This document shows, piece by piece, positions 12,845 through 24,000 of a stretch of 64,000 nt of DNA. Each line of letters starts with the position of its first letter. Within the stretch, counting starts at the first letter, position 1. The translations under genes were made by a program, and so were the position numbers. This DNA comes from Sipunculus nudus (lineage: Eukaryota; Annelida; Sipuncula; Golfingiida; Sipunculidae). The stretch spans positions 12,985,601 through 13,049,600 of the forward strand of contig CM049319.1 of assembly GCA_026874595.1 (NCBI GenBank), written 5' to 3'. The notes below the pieces were generated by a model that worked only from the letters and a program-made list of their open reading frames with translations, was not told the DNA's origin and searched no databases.

Positions 12845-14398
12845 AAAAACTATGAAAAGACGGTTTAATTAGGAATACACGTCATGTAAAACCCGGGAAA
12901 ATCAAATTTGAAAATATGTGTTGCACATATTAAAATTAATTATATACGTGACCAATAGGTCAATGCCTATTGTGCAGCTTATGAGCACAAGTTGCCTTAT
13001 TTAAGACACGTAATTGAGAACATTTGAATGAAAGCACCACATAAGAAAATAGAAAAGAAAATAAATAAAATCCAAAAGAGTCTAAGGATCAAAATAACCG
13101 AGCAGTTTGATTATCCAAATGTTGCATGGAGATGGGGATACGGAGTTAATGGGAATGACGATATAAATTTTAATATGTATCAATTTAAGAGCCTCCGAGA
13201 GGGGGTATAAAACTGTCCATACAGATATTATTGGGTCACACATACCCCATGGATAGGGTCCAAAATGACGAACGTGAGACTGGCAGTGGTAATTGTATAC
13301 GATTGTATTTAAGATGACTGTTGTGAATCCCGTGATCCTATCAAAATCTCTATTTAATTTCTTAAAACACTTTTTTACTGAATTCACTCATACCTAAATA
13401 ATGTTGCACCAAAAAATGTACATGCGGCCACTTAAATGGCCCACTTAGACCCTCCTGACATGAATAAGATAAAAACATGCATAATTAGGTAACATAAAAG
13501 ACTATCGGGCCCTAGAGAGCATTTCTGGGCAACCCTGGGCGGCCGGGCCCTCTTGGACACTATCGGCTCAACCCATATATAGACCCAGTTCAAACAACTC
13601 AAATATAAAACAAAAGTCTCCCTATAGGCCTATTTCCAGTGTTTATTGGGCCTTAATTAAGACACTTTCTCCAGGCCGGGCCCCCTTTGACACCCCCCCC
13701 CCAACCTCGCAGCGAATAGTCAGGATTGAAAGCAGAATAACCCTTAAAAACAAATTAAATATATTCCATATTTTATGTATTTAGGTCCAACTTCCCCAGA
13801 AAAATTATTGCCGGCCCGCATGAATAAAGTCATACAAAAAGATACACACAAAACAAAACAAAAATGTCATTTAAAGTAATTATTTAGACTGATAAATCCT
13901 GTGGCCTCCCAAGGCCACCTCACATCCTCCTGATTGAAACCATGTATCAGACAAACAAATGAAATATACAGTCCCGGGCCCAATACAACTCTTTGGTGCC
14001 CCGGGCCCCACAGACCTCCCAGATTCAAATTTCAAAACATGAATAAGATATTGCAAAAAAGAAAGTCTTCCTTATTTTCAGTTACAAGCTTTTTATTGGA
14101 CAATATATTCACTATAGGGTCCCCTTTAACAACTGGTTCCACTTTATATACACGTTAAAAATATAATGTTCATGCATTGCATATAGGGTCCTGTGAAAAT
14201 CCTGGTCGGCCGGGCCCTTTCTTTGCACTCCGGAATCCGGATTAATAACTATAGTCACTTAAATAAATAATTTAGATGAGTCTTCCATACTTCCAACTAT
14301 TTTATGCATACTAGGAAATTTTGCGCCAACCCGGGCCCTTTTTCGGTCCCCCGGGCCCCGTACGATGTATCGGCTGACCCCCCCTCTCGGAGGCCCTG
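12664..14398. mobile_element. hAT-type DNA transposon, non-autonomous, 8-bp TSD
   Basis: Terminal inverted repeats CAGGGCCTCCGA and TCGGAGGCCCTG are flanked on both sides by TCTTCGAA (12656-12663 and 14399-14406), a perfect 8-bp target duplication as made by hAT elements. The 1735-bp interior holds (TTA)n and (TA)n arrays and many CGGGCCC words. I see no transposase. It splits a family E repeat (12580-12663 continues at 14407). Confidence 0.85.
12734..12841. repeat. (TTA)n then (TA)n microsatellite
   Basis: About 18 TTA units followed by about 23 TA units, inside the hAT element. Confidence 0.95.
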
Positions 14399-15519
14399 TC
14401 TTCGAAACTGTCCAGCCAAAATGTTCAATATTTCACTGAAATAATTCGAGAAACAATCTCTCTCAAATTTGTTCGAATGGTTATAATTCGTTGATTTTTG
14501 GCCTAATTACAGAAACTGAACTTAGTCATTTTGCCAAAAAAAAAAAGAGGATGCTAAAATTACTATCTCAAAACCGGCTGGAGCTATCATCATCAAATGT
14601 TTTGCAAATTTTGGTCACATGAGTCGTAGTTGAAATTAAGGTTTTGTGGCGCCGCCTACACTGACCTTTTTACGTGCAAAAACCGCGTAATTTTAGCCTT
14701 TTTCAGCTTCTAGCCTTTTACATTAAAAATGTACAACGATTAAACTGTCAAGCCGAATGCTTTAATTTTTCACAAGAATTATAGGGTAGGCTTCTCACAA
14801 TTTTATAAGAATAGATAAAGTTCAATGATTTTTGGTAGAGGTTCAGAGTTCACTCAGTGCAGTAGCTGCACCTGCCACATTAGTTTTGGTTCACCTGGGG
14901 GCAACTGCCTTTCTCATTTGAGCTTGTTCGTCTTAGTGCGCCTGATCAAGAGAAGTATGATGTAAAGGCCTGAAATTTTGAGTGGGTTTTCTATTGTCGG
15001 GTGCATTTACTAACCGCCCATATTCCAAGTTTCATTCGTTCCTAAGTGACTCTACATTTTCGTGAATATTCCTTGATTTCAAACCAAAATATAATCGATT
15101 CTTCTTAGGCCCAGCGGTTGGAAAAAAAGATAGGGGGGATGGGGGTATACCCCCACTTATTGGCAAGGGGGGGGGATGGCCAATGTAATCATCCCCCCCC
15201 CCACTTTTCAGAGAATAATATTATAATATTGCAAACGAACTATATTAATAAATAGAATCAAAGACTTTGGATCCTTTTACAAAAAAATGTTATATCTAAA
15301 CCTTGCTTTGAATTACAAAATAACTTATTTTCTATTAAAATATAATTATTTGAAATATGATTAAGTATATATATATATAATCATATTGATGCTATTATAT
15401 AGGTAATCTGTGCTGATTATATGGCTAGCAGTCAAGCTGGGCTGTACTTCTTGCCTTACAGCCCAGTGCGCATGCGCCAGTTGGGGGGCTGTAAATTGTT
15501 TGCAAACATCGGATGTGTC

Positions 15520-15524
<5 letters not shown>

Positions 15525-15595
<71 letters not shown>

Positions 15596-15596
15596 G
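15525..15596. repeat. (TA)n microsatellite
   Basis: About 35 TA units with few interruptions. Yields meaningless Tyr-Ile open frames on both strands. Confidence 0.95.
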
Positions 15597-16317
15597 TTGA
15601 ATATGTCACTCAGAGACGCTGAAAAAGGTGTTTGTGTGTGTGTGTATAAATATACAAAGTCATCCCCCAACCTGGAAGAAAAATTGACGCCACTGGAGGG
15701 GAGCCAGTTCCTGGACCCCCCCCCCCCCCCCCCCTCCATGGATAAGCATCTTGGGAGGGTGATGGTGGTGGTCCAGACCTCATTTTGGTGTAAAACCCTC
15801 TAAAAATGTGCGGGTCGAGGAGGTCGGGGCGGGGGTCATCGGAGGGGCTGGTCATGACCTCCTGGACCCCTCCTTTGGATCCGCTCCTGCACCCCCCCCA
15901 CACACACATATACACGCACGCACCCTCTTTTACACACACGCGGGCGCACGCACTATCAATGATAATTGCATCCGTCACGCATCAATTAAATGATTCATTG
16001 CGATTCACACCATTGTGAGACTTTCAATGACATTACCAGATATGAACAGATACATGCTTGAACCGATGTACAGATGAAGTAATGAACAGATGTTCTTGAT
16101 CAGACAACGAGTAATTTATCTATATACAATCCTTTACCAGTTTTATAGCTTGAAGCTCCGCCAGAATGCGATCTTTATCATGCCTCTAGTCCATCAAAAG
16201 TTGATGATACTGAAGTGCTGCATTCCCATATATTTCGGTTATTTTAATATCCAAAACGTTGTGAGAGACCAAACCTGTTCTACTTTAAATTTTATGGATT
16301 TTTAAGAATATTTATAT

Positions 16318-16332
16318 ACTATAAGTATATAT

Positions 16333-16406
<74 letters not shown>
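16318..16406. repeat. (TA)n microsatellite
   Basis: About 40 TA units with a few T/A interruptions. Confidence 0.95.
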
Positions 16407-16409
<3 letters not shown>

Positions 16410-17175
16410 GACTGCCTGATATTATCGATAAATATCGGTATATATATCGCGATACGGTGGTTCGCATATTGCGTATCTCTATATATCGTTTTTAAATATC
16501 GAATTTTGAAACTGATTTATTGTGGTAAAGTTAAAGATCCTCATACAAATTTAGACAACTATATGTGTTAGGATTAGTGAAAGGCTAACTGAAACTGAAA
16601 GCCGCTAACGTGTCTAGCTAAACGCCATTTATAGTACTGTAGATTTTTAGCCTAGTAGGAATTGTTCAAGTATAGGCTTGATAGACCTATGTGTGGTCAA
16701 AGGTCCGTCCCAGCAAAGTATCTAAAACAAAAAAAAAGAAAGAAATAAGTGCCGAACACGGTCATCATAATTAGTAATCAGGTATTAATATTCTCTACTT
16801 ACATCTTGTAATAACTCTAGTTAGATCAAGTGTCAGGTAAGTACTGTAGTTAAATTGATCTATAACGACAGTCTTGTGATGTTGCATACTGCAATGATTA
16901 CGTACAGCATCGATCTATCCTGTTGGTGTGAAACCACAGTTTAGAATTCTCTTTGTGAAGTTATTCCAACATTTAAAGCCTAAATAAAACTTTGATTCTA
17001 AATAATTCTTCAAGTGTTTTAAAAAAAAAGCAAACTTTGCTAAATACTTTTATGGATAATTTTCCCTATTTCGTGTGTGAATTAAACTGATCTACATATG
17101 CTTTTGTGGTGAAAAACACTTGTTTCCTATAATTTGATAAAATAAAAATATCGCAATAATATATATCGCAATACT
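16395..17175. repeat. Possible DNA element with TATCGCGATA-type ends
   Basis: Starts near 'gatattatcgataaatatcgg..tatcgcgatac' and ends near 'aaaatatcgcaataatatatatcgcaatac'. The ends are palindromic and similar. The interior is AT-rich noncoding. A (TA)n run abuts its left end. Confidence 0.4.
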
Positions 17176-17541
17176 CTACCAAAATAAAAAGAAATAATAT
17201 ACCACCATGTTTAATTCTTTAAGCACAAGTTTTGTATAATATATAAGGCCTATGACGAAACGTCTTGCACCGTTGACGGAAGACTGATAAAATGTATTCT
17301 TAGATGTATCTAATATTTTAGTCACCCTTGGTGGCTACAAAAACCTATGCATGTCTGTATTATTAACTATTTATCTGGCATATAATTAATGAATCAGTTT
17401 GCAGCTACACTATCCCATGGAATATAAAAAGACCAATTGTTAATAAAATAATAGTTTGAATTTCCATTTTACTTGGTGATTCATTTTGTGGACAGAGCGC
17501 TCAACTGGCACATTGAATATAAACTTACATCGATATCGGCG

Positions 17542-17595
17542 CACGTGTGAACATGACCTTTGACCTCGCCGTACAAGTCATGTGACTTATATAAA
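17542..17595 (+). promoter_or_regulatory. GH3 gene core promoter: E-box, perfect DR1, CATGTG site, TATA box
   Basis: Seen directly: CACGTG at 17542-17547; TGACCTTTGACCTC at 17554-17567, whose complement is AGGTCA-A-AGGTCA, a perfect direct repeat with 1-bp spacing; GTCATGTGAC at 17577-17586; and TATATAAA at 17588-17595. DR1 sites are bound by HNF4 and RXR-type nuclear receptors. CACGTG-like sites are bound by bHLH factors. A DR1 against the TATA box would fit expression in a digestive epithelium, which is inference. Confidence 0.65.
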
Positions 17596-17710
17596 CATTG
17601 CCCTGCCAACTTCAGCTTGGGGATTCAGTTGATTGCATTTCCTGATGTCACAAGCAGTTCTTCGGCAATCAGCTGTTTAAAAGTGCTGCAGCATTACTTA
17701 ATAAGACACC

Positions 17711-18006
17711 ATGGCTTCAAAGTTGTGCTTATTTATGCTGCAAATGTTAGCAGTGGTCTCATTTGGCGCCAAATTTCCGTTTCAAGACCCGTCGTTGCCG
17801 TGGGACAAGAGAGCAGACGATCTGGTGAATCGTCTTACTTTGGATGAGATCGTGCCACAGACACTCGCTGTCTATGGCAGCCACACTCCCGCCATTGACA
17901 GACTGGACATCAAACCTTATGTGTGGATCACAGAATGTCTCCACGGTCAAGTCAACACAAATACTACAGCATTCCCACAGTCACTGGGCCTGGCTGCAGC
18001 ATTCAG
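17711..18006 (+). CDS. GH3 gene exon 1 (signal peptide, N-terminal barrel start)
   Basis: Encodes residues 1-98 plus two bases of codon 99. It holds the signal peptide, the PFQDPSLPWDKRADDLVNRL start of the GH3 N-domain and the ITECLHGQ motif. The donor is CAG|GTAGCT. The phase-2 end joins exon 2 to make Ser99. Confidence 0.9.
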
Positions 18007-21000
18007 GTAGCTATCTCAAATATATATATATATATTTTTTTTCAATAATTTTTGTTTGATGACTTTGAGCCTTTGTGGGTTAGTAAGTCAAAGTCTATTT
18101 TAATAAAATGTTTTGTAATGTAATACTCGTATATGATATAATATAATATAATACTTTGATATAATGTAATTAAAATAATATTTAGAATATAGATATAGTA
18201 TATAGTATAATTATAACTTGAATAAAAATGTAATATTTAAAAATATTTTGCAATTACAGGATATGATTTCATTAATTTACATCTCTCAGATTCCCATGTT
18301 TTGGCCTTAACTGTTAATTAAATTTACTGCAATATTTTACAAGAGTTATTTATCTGTATCATGTTTATACCTATGCACTTGTTTGTTAAGATCAGAAGGA
18401 ATACAGGGGTGTAGACCCTGATGGGCCTCTCGTGTTCTGTGTTTTTTATACATAACTGGTTCAGGCTTATCTCGGTTATCGGTAGGACAGTAATATTTTT
18501 GAATATTCAATATGCCTACCACAACCCCAGTTTTTACTGGTGTAATATAATTTTGTGTCCCACAAAACCTGATCTCTTATATAAATACTTTGATAAACCA
18601 TCCTTAATCCAAACCTCTCAACAGTTGCCAGGCAGAGCAGAGCCAATAAACAGAATTAGGAAAAATGACATACAGGGATTAAACACTTACATCGATAACT
18701 GGAAATCTGCAATATTTAGTGTAATATTTTTTGACTGATGATTAATGTAAAATGATGATGATTCAGACAGGGTACGAATTAGGCTAAAAAATTAACATGC
18801 TCCAGGTGCACCCTTGGAAAAAAAAAAACCTACATGCACCTAAAGATTTCAACATGCACCTTTGTATACTTTTTAGAAAATTTGCTCGTTAAGGAGTTTC
18901 TGTTGCTCAAAGAATAGAAGCTAATTTATGATTGTGATTGCACCCTCTATTTCGCACCCTGTTCAGATATTTGTCTAATGATGATTATGATGACAATAAT
19001 CTTCTCAAAGCTGTACATTTAGAAGTGAACAATTAAACCAGGGCTTGTTTTCTAGACTTAAGTAAATAAAAATGCCAGGAGGTTATGTAAACACCTCTAT
19101 TTGTTTCTTTCTTGGAACCAGTGTATGAATTTGATTGTGAGAAATTTGCATATATGCAAAACCTTCAGGACCATTTTGTGTAGGTGTGAGGTATACCCTC
19201 TCATGCAGCAGTCATACACTCAAGGTCGTTCTTAATCTCCTTCACCATAACTGCTGCTTTGTATTGCAAAATTCTACAGGTTTCACCACCAGAGCTGCCA
19301 TAGTGCAAAACATTGACAATGTACTCAAACCAGACATAGTGTGGAATCACACTATGCATCAAACTCAAGTTTCAAACCAGCGACAACCCAGCCATTCTCA
19401 TTTGTTTGATTAAAATTCTTGGCCTTGTGCCAGCCTTGGTGTTGAAAGCCAAGAAAAAAAGCAGCAGTTAAAGTTTGAAAGCATTTGAATAAGTTCTGCC
19501 TAATGTTTATCAAAGGACGTTGTGTGAAAACTGACTTTGGATATGTCAGGGAATAATTTGCATGGGTTTGCATAGCAGTTTTCTAATCAGTATTGGTAAA
19601 GTGGTAAACATTTGCATGGGTTTGCATAGCAGTTTTCTAATCAGTATTGGTAAAGTGGTAAACATAATCAAGATTCAGATAAGCAGGCAGGTCCATTAAG
19701 GAAAGTTAAAGGTGCCCATTCACCCCCTTTTTGAAAAAAAAATATGTGATTTCTGGCTTTCTCTGTGTATATATTAATGGTGTCAGGTAATTCTGGTAAT
19801 GAAAAGTTCTTATAAGGCCTCAGTGAAGGATGTATGAATTTGTTTATCAGCAACATGTTTGTTAACACAGCAATGTTGACCAACAGGAAAAACATGTAAT
19901 CTAAGGCGGTAGGTTGCATATACAGGCAGATGTAGAAAGGTCACTTGTAGCAAAACACCATTTGTAAAGCTCTGGCTTATCTGACTTGCCACCAGATGCC
20001 CTTGTTGAATTTGTTTGAATTATTCTAATGGGCCCCCACATATTATAAACATGTTGATATAAACATCACAAGCAGCCTGTGTGTGGTGACATCCATGTTT
20101 TTTGGCCAATTTTAAAAAGCTCCAAGGGATTACCTTTAGTTTATAAAGGTCAGATAGGTGATTTGGCCCCTTTAACAAATGAGAGTAAGCCAATACACTT
20201 TATAAACTCAGACATCAGGACTGTATATACATATCTGAATCAATGATTGGCAGAAATTTGTTTCAGGCAGTGTATGCCTAGTGCTGTCTACAACAGTTTT
20301 ATTTTGTTATGACTATTGGTTTGTAAATGCCTTGACAAAGACTATATTTTGTAATAAAATTTTTTGCAGCACTGTGAGAGTTTGGGTTCTGTTACAGGTG
20401 CTCTTTTTATTATGTGACACAGGTTGTGGCACTCTTGTCTGACCATTTGTTACATTCTGTGTTTAATCCGTGCTGGTTGGGCTCTTCTTGTGGTGTTGGC
20501 CTTGGGTTTTCACCCCTGGCCGAGGTCACGTGATGAGCCTGGTATGTGGAGATACACACAGCGCTGTTTTTCCAGAGAATTCCTGAAACGCGTGCTTACG
20601 GTGTTGTGCAAGATCTTATAGACTGTTCGAGAAGTGGAAAATTCTCGGCTTGGGGTGAAGAGTATATAAAGGGGCTGTGTTTAAGCAGGAGAGAGAGAGA
20701 GAGCAGAGAAGATTCCAGCGGACGCAGAAGTGTGTGTCAGATTCTAGGAACTTATCCGAAGAATGCGGCAATTATAGATTTTCGAAGACTCTCTCCTGGA
20801 TTTTATGCATTTGAACTTCAGTTACTTTCTGGATTGTTGCAAGAGCTTTACACTGGACTGTCATTCTCCGAGAGTATACATTTAAAGAAGTTATCATTGT
20901 GACGGTGTTGGTATCCAGGTACTGTGCACATTATTTTTCTATGTAATTGTATTGATTTGTTGTTATACCGCTGTTTTACTGTATAATTGTATTGATTTAG

Positions 21001-24000
21001 TGTATTGTATTGTTAGGGTTGTTGTAAGAATAAATTATAGTTATTTGTTAACAAAAAACCACTGACTTCTTTATTCATTCCCCTAGACATTTCACGCTGC
21101 CTAGTGTTACAGAATCTGATTTTTTTTTATCTCCGTAACAGAATTTGTGTTCATCACGCATACGTGATCTGTTTATATTAGGTTCCGTAACAGTTCTTAT
21201 TCCTTTTCTGATCCAAATAAACTTATAAAAATAATAAATTATATCCTGAAAGCCAGGCATATAAACAAGGCTCCAACAAAGCAAGTGCTATTAAAACTGC
21301 TAATCAAAGTAAAAAAAAAATGCCAACCATTTTGTAGAATTGATATGTAGTATGATTGCTAATAAATTTTCTTTGAGCGAATTATTCCCTTAATGTAATC
21401 ATTTATCTGATTTATAATAAGAAAATATATATTATTTTGTGACACTATTGACATTAAGGATCAAATATTTGACTTTTGCTTTTGACAATGTAAGGTACAT
21501 TGAGAGTCATGTAGACTTGATAAAAATTATATATTGATTAAAAAATCACGAGGTTTTAGCTCCAGTCAATTACATTTACTAGCAGTATATATTATACTGA
21601 ATTAATTACACTTTATGTATTGTTCTCACCCTGCAGGTGATTGATTTTCAGATATTTCCTCTGTAGTATGATTGATTTTGATCGATCACCTGATCACATG
21701 TGTGCTCACATGATCAAGTGCACTTGTAGGTAACATGACTGAGAATATTAGAGATAAACATAAAATCTGGCCTTGATATCAGTCTGGGCTGACCTTGGTA
21801 TGATCAAGGTTAGATAAACTTTGTCACTTTCAATTGATCTGTTTATTGATTATTATTCATGAGTCCTGATAGTTCTGCTTATTCTAATAAAATATTTTGA
21901 TTGTTATGCCAAGGAGGAGGCATGCACTCTACTGGGTGCCATTCTAGTTTCCATTATGTTCTTGTATTAGAACTAACATAAACATTATTTTTTTTCTTAT
22001 TAATTGGTTATCATGTATTGGTTGTTCATATTCTAAGCTGTAGGTCTCAAGGTTTAGCATGAATGTGGATGTAAGGTGACATAAACATGCATGGTCAGAA
22101 CTCAGAAAGATTGGTATGATTTCATAAATATTCTGTGTCATTAAATAAATTATTCACTTTGAATTTGATATGTATTTGACAGTAAGTTTTATTTGTCATA
22201 AATATCTATCATTGAATTGAAAATGATACCTAAAGGTCATGGTCATCTTTATAGATCTTGTTCAATAAATGATATATGACACCTCATAATTTGAAATGTG
22301 TACATTAATAATAATAACTTAATAATAATAATAATCTGTACTTTGATTCTGTACCCTTGAAAAGTAGTGCTCTATAGTGATTGCCTTGTCCTTCTGTCAG
22401 TCCTTCCCTTGTCCTTTCTTTTGCGCATTATCTCAAACAATACCTTTGATCTTTCTTAAATTCATAGGAATGATTGGTGTCTATTAGAGCTCCAGCAATA
22501 CTGAATTACAGGCATGTCTGAATTCCAGTATAGCAGGCGGAGCACATTCCATGATTTTCTTTTTTGCACACAATATCTCAAAGAGAAAATATATGCTTGA
22601 TCTTTCTCAAATTCACAGAGATGGTTGGTGCCTATGAAGGCTTACAGACCTGCCTAATATCCAGTATGGCTGCCAGAGCACAATCAGTGATTTCCTTTTG
22701 CGAAAATTTGAAGATTTTGCATGCATTATCTCAATAAACTTTAAGATATTATCCTAATTTTTCTAAAGATTTGGTCCCTTTCAGATTATTTGTGGTGATA
22801 AATGTCAGACTAATCTGACATCCAGTATGGCCACAGGGCAGCAATTTTGAGGAAATTGTGATTGCAGGACCCTAACTGAGGACATTTACCTTTCCCAATA
22901 TGTATAGTTATACACAGTATGTATTAGGTTTATTGAGAGATTTAATCCATAATTAATATATTATAAGCACGAATGATGTTTTTTCTTTTACATCCTACAG
23001 CAAGGAGATGATGTTTCATGTGTCAGAAGCGATATCGATGGAGGTGAGAGCCCACTGGAATGGTATGTCAGCCCAGGGTCAGTACCAGACCATGAATGGC
23101 CTTAGCTGCTTCAGCCCCGTCCTCAACATTATGCGCCATCCACTATGGGGAAGAAACCAGGTAATTAAGTGGCCCATGCTCAAAAAGTTTTTCATTCCAT
23201 ACTTAAACATTTCATATTTGAGGCTCAGGCTCACAGGGGTAATGACAGGTTTATTTTCAAATCAATATATTTTGGTCAAATATTTTATAGACAGCCTTTC
23301 TGAGATAACCCAGAGTGCATTATAGAATACAATTTTGAGCTCAGCTGACTGAATGTCATCTGAGCTCTAGCAATCACTCTTAGCCCATTAACTGGTTGTC
23401 CTTCTGTCTGTTCAGTCATCTGTTAACAGGGCACAGATGATAGCAACTGAACCTAGAAACTTTTAAGTGAACATCCATGAAGGTGCATGAAAAACTCCCT
23501 GGACACCTGAAATTGCGTAATTGAAACCTGTATTCTCTGAGTTGCAATGCCTGTTATTGCACCCCAGAATAATTATCAATTTAATACAAAGCTCCAGTAT
23601 CTTAAAAAATAATGCATTGATTACCATGATTCTTTCCATGCATACTGACCATGGATTGATTGAATTATATCAAAATTTAAACATTATGTGTTTTATTCCC
23701 CTAAAAAAAGAGTAGGACAAAAGGTACTTTGTTCCCCACCCCTAAGAAGTGAAGGGGACATGTCCCCTTACCCCCCCCCCCCCCCCCCAGCACAGATAGC
23801 ATGCTGCTAGTGGCCCAACAATGGCACCGTCGGCAGCCACTGTTGGACCAGTGAATCAAAAATGTTTAATTCAATAAATCTTCGACCTTCTTAATGTGTT
23901 CAGTATAAATAATTCAGAACTTTATCATGCCGATGTTGGACCAATATTTGGTAAATTTGGTCCTTTCTCGAAGTTATATGCAATTTAAATTCATTTTTGT

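Larger units (their letters stand above)
12580..14960 (+). repeat. Dispersed repeat family E, copy 1 (split by the hAT element)
   Basis: 12580-12663 and 14407-14960 together match 37980-39060: 'gctatctgcatt.acttat', 'ccaaatgttcaatatttcac.gaaataatt', 'gaacttagtcatttt'. The break coincides exactly with the hAT target site. Confidence 0.7.
31..17500. other. Repeat field upstream of the GH3 gene
   Basis: Apart from the elements listed separately, I see no exon with conserved protein motifs here. It is built from nested transposons and microsatellites. Notable mononucleotide tracts: poly-C at 13686-13702, 15185-15202 and 15716-15735. Confidence 0.55.

Noticed and set aside
15410-15740. Tyr-Ile-rich open frames on both strands
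   Set aside because: They are translations of a (TA)n microsatellite.
17560-17847. Alternative frame beginning upstream of the GH3 ATG
   Set aside because: It overlaps the promoter and exon 1 in another frame. The GH3 frame has the motifs and signal peptide.
20424-20902. Open frames of 65 and 118 codons
   Set aside because: They lie within the solo LTR, overlap its TATA box and leader, and show no protein motif.
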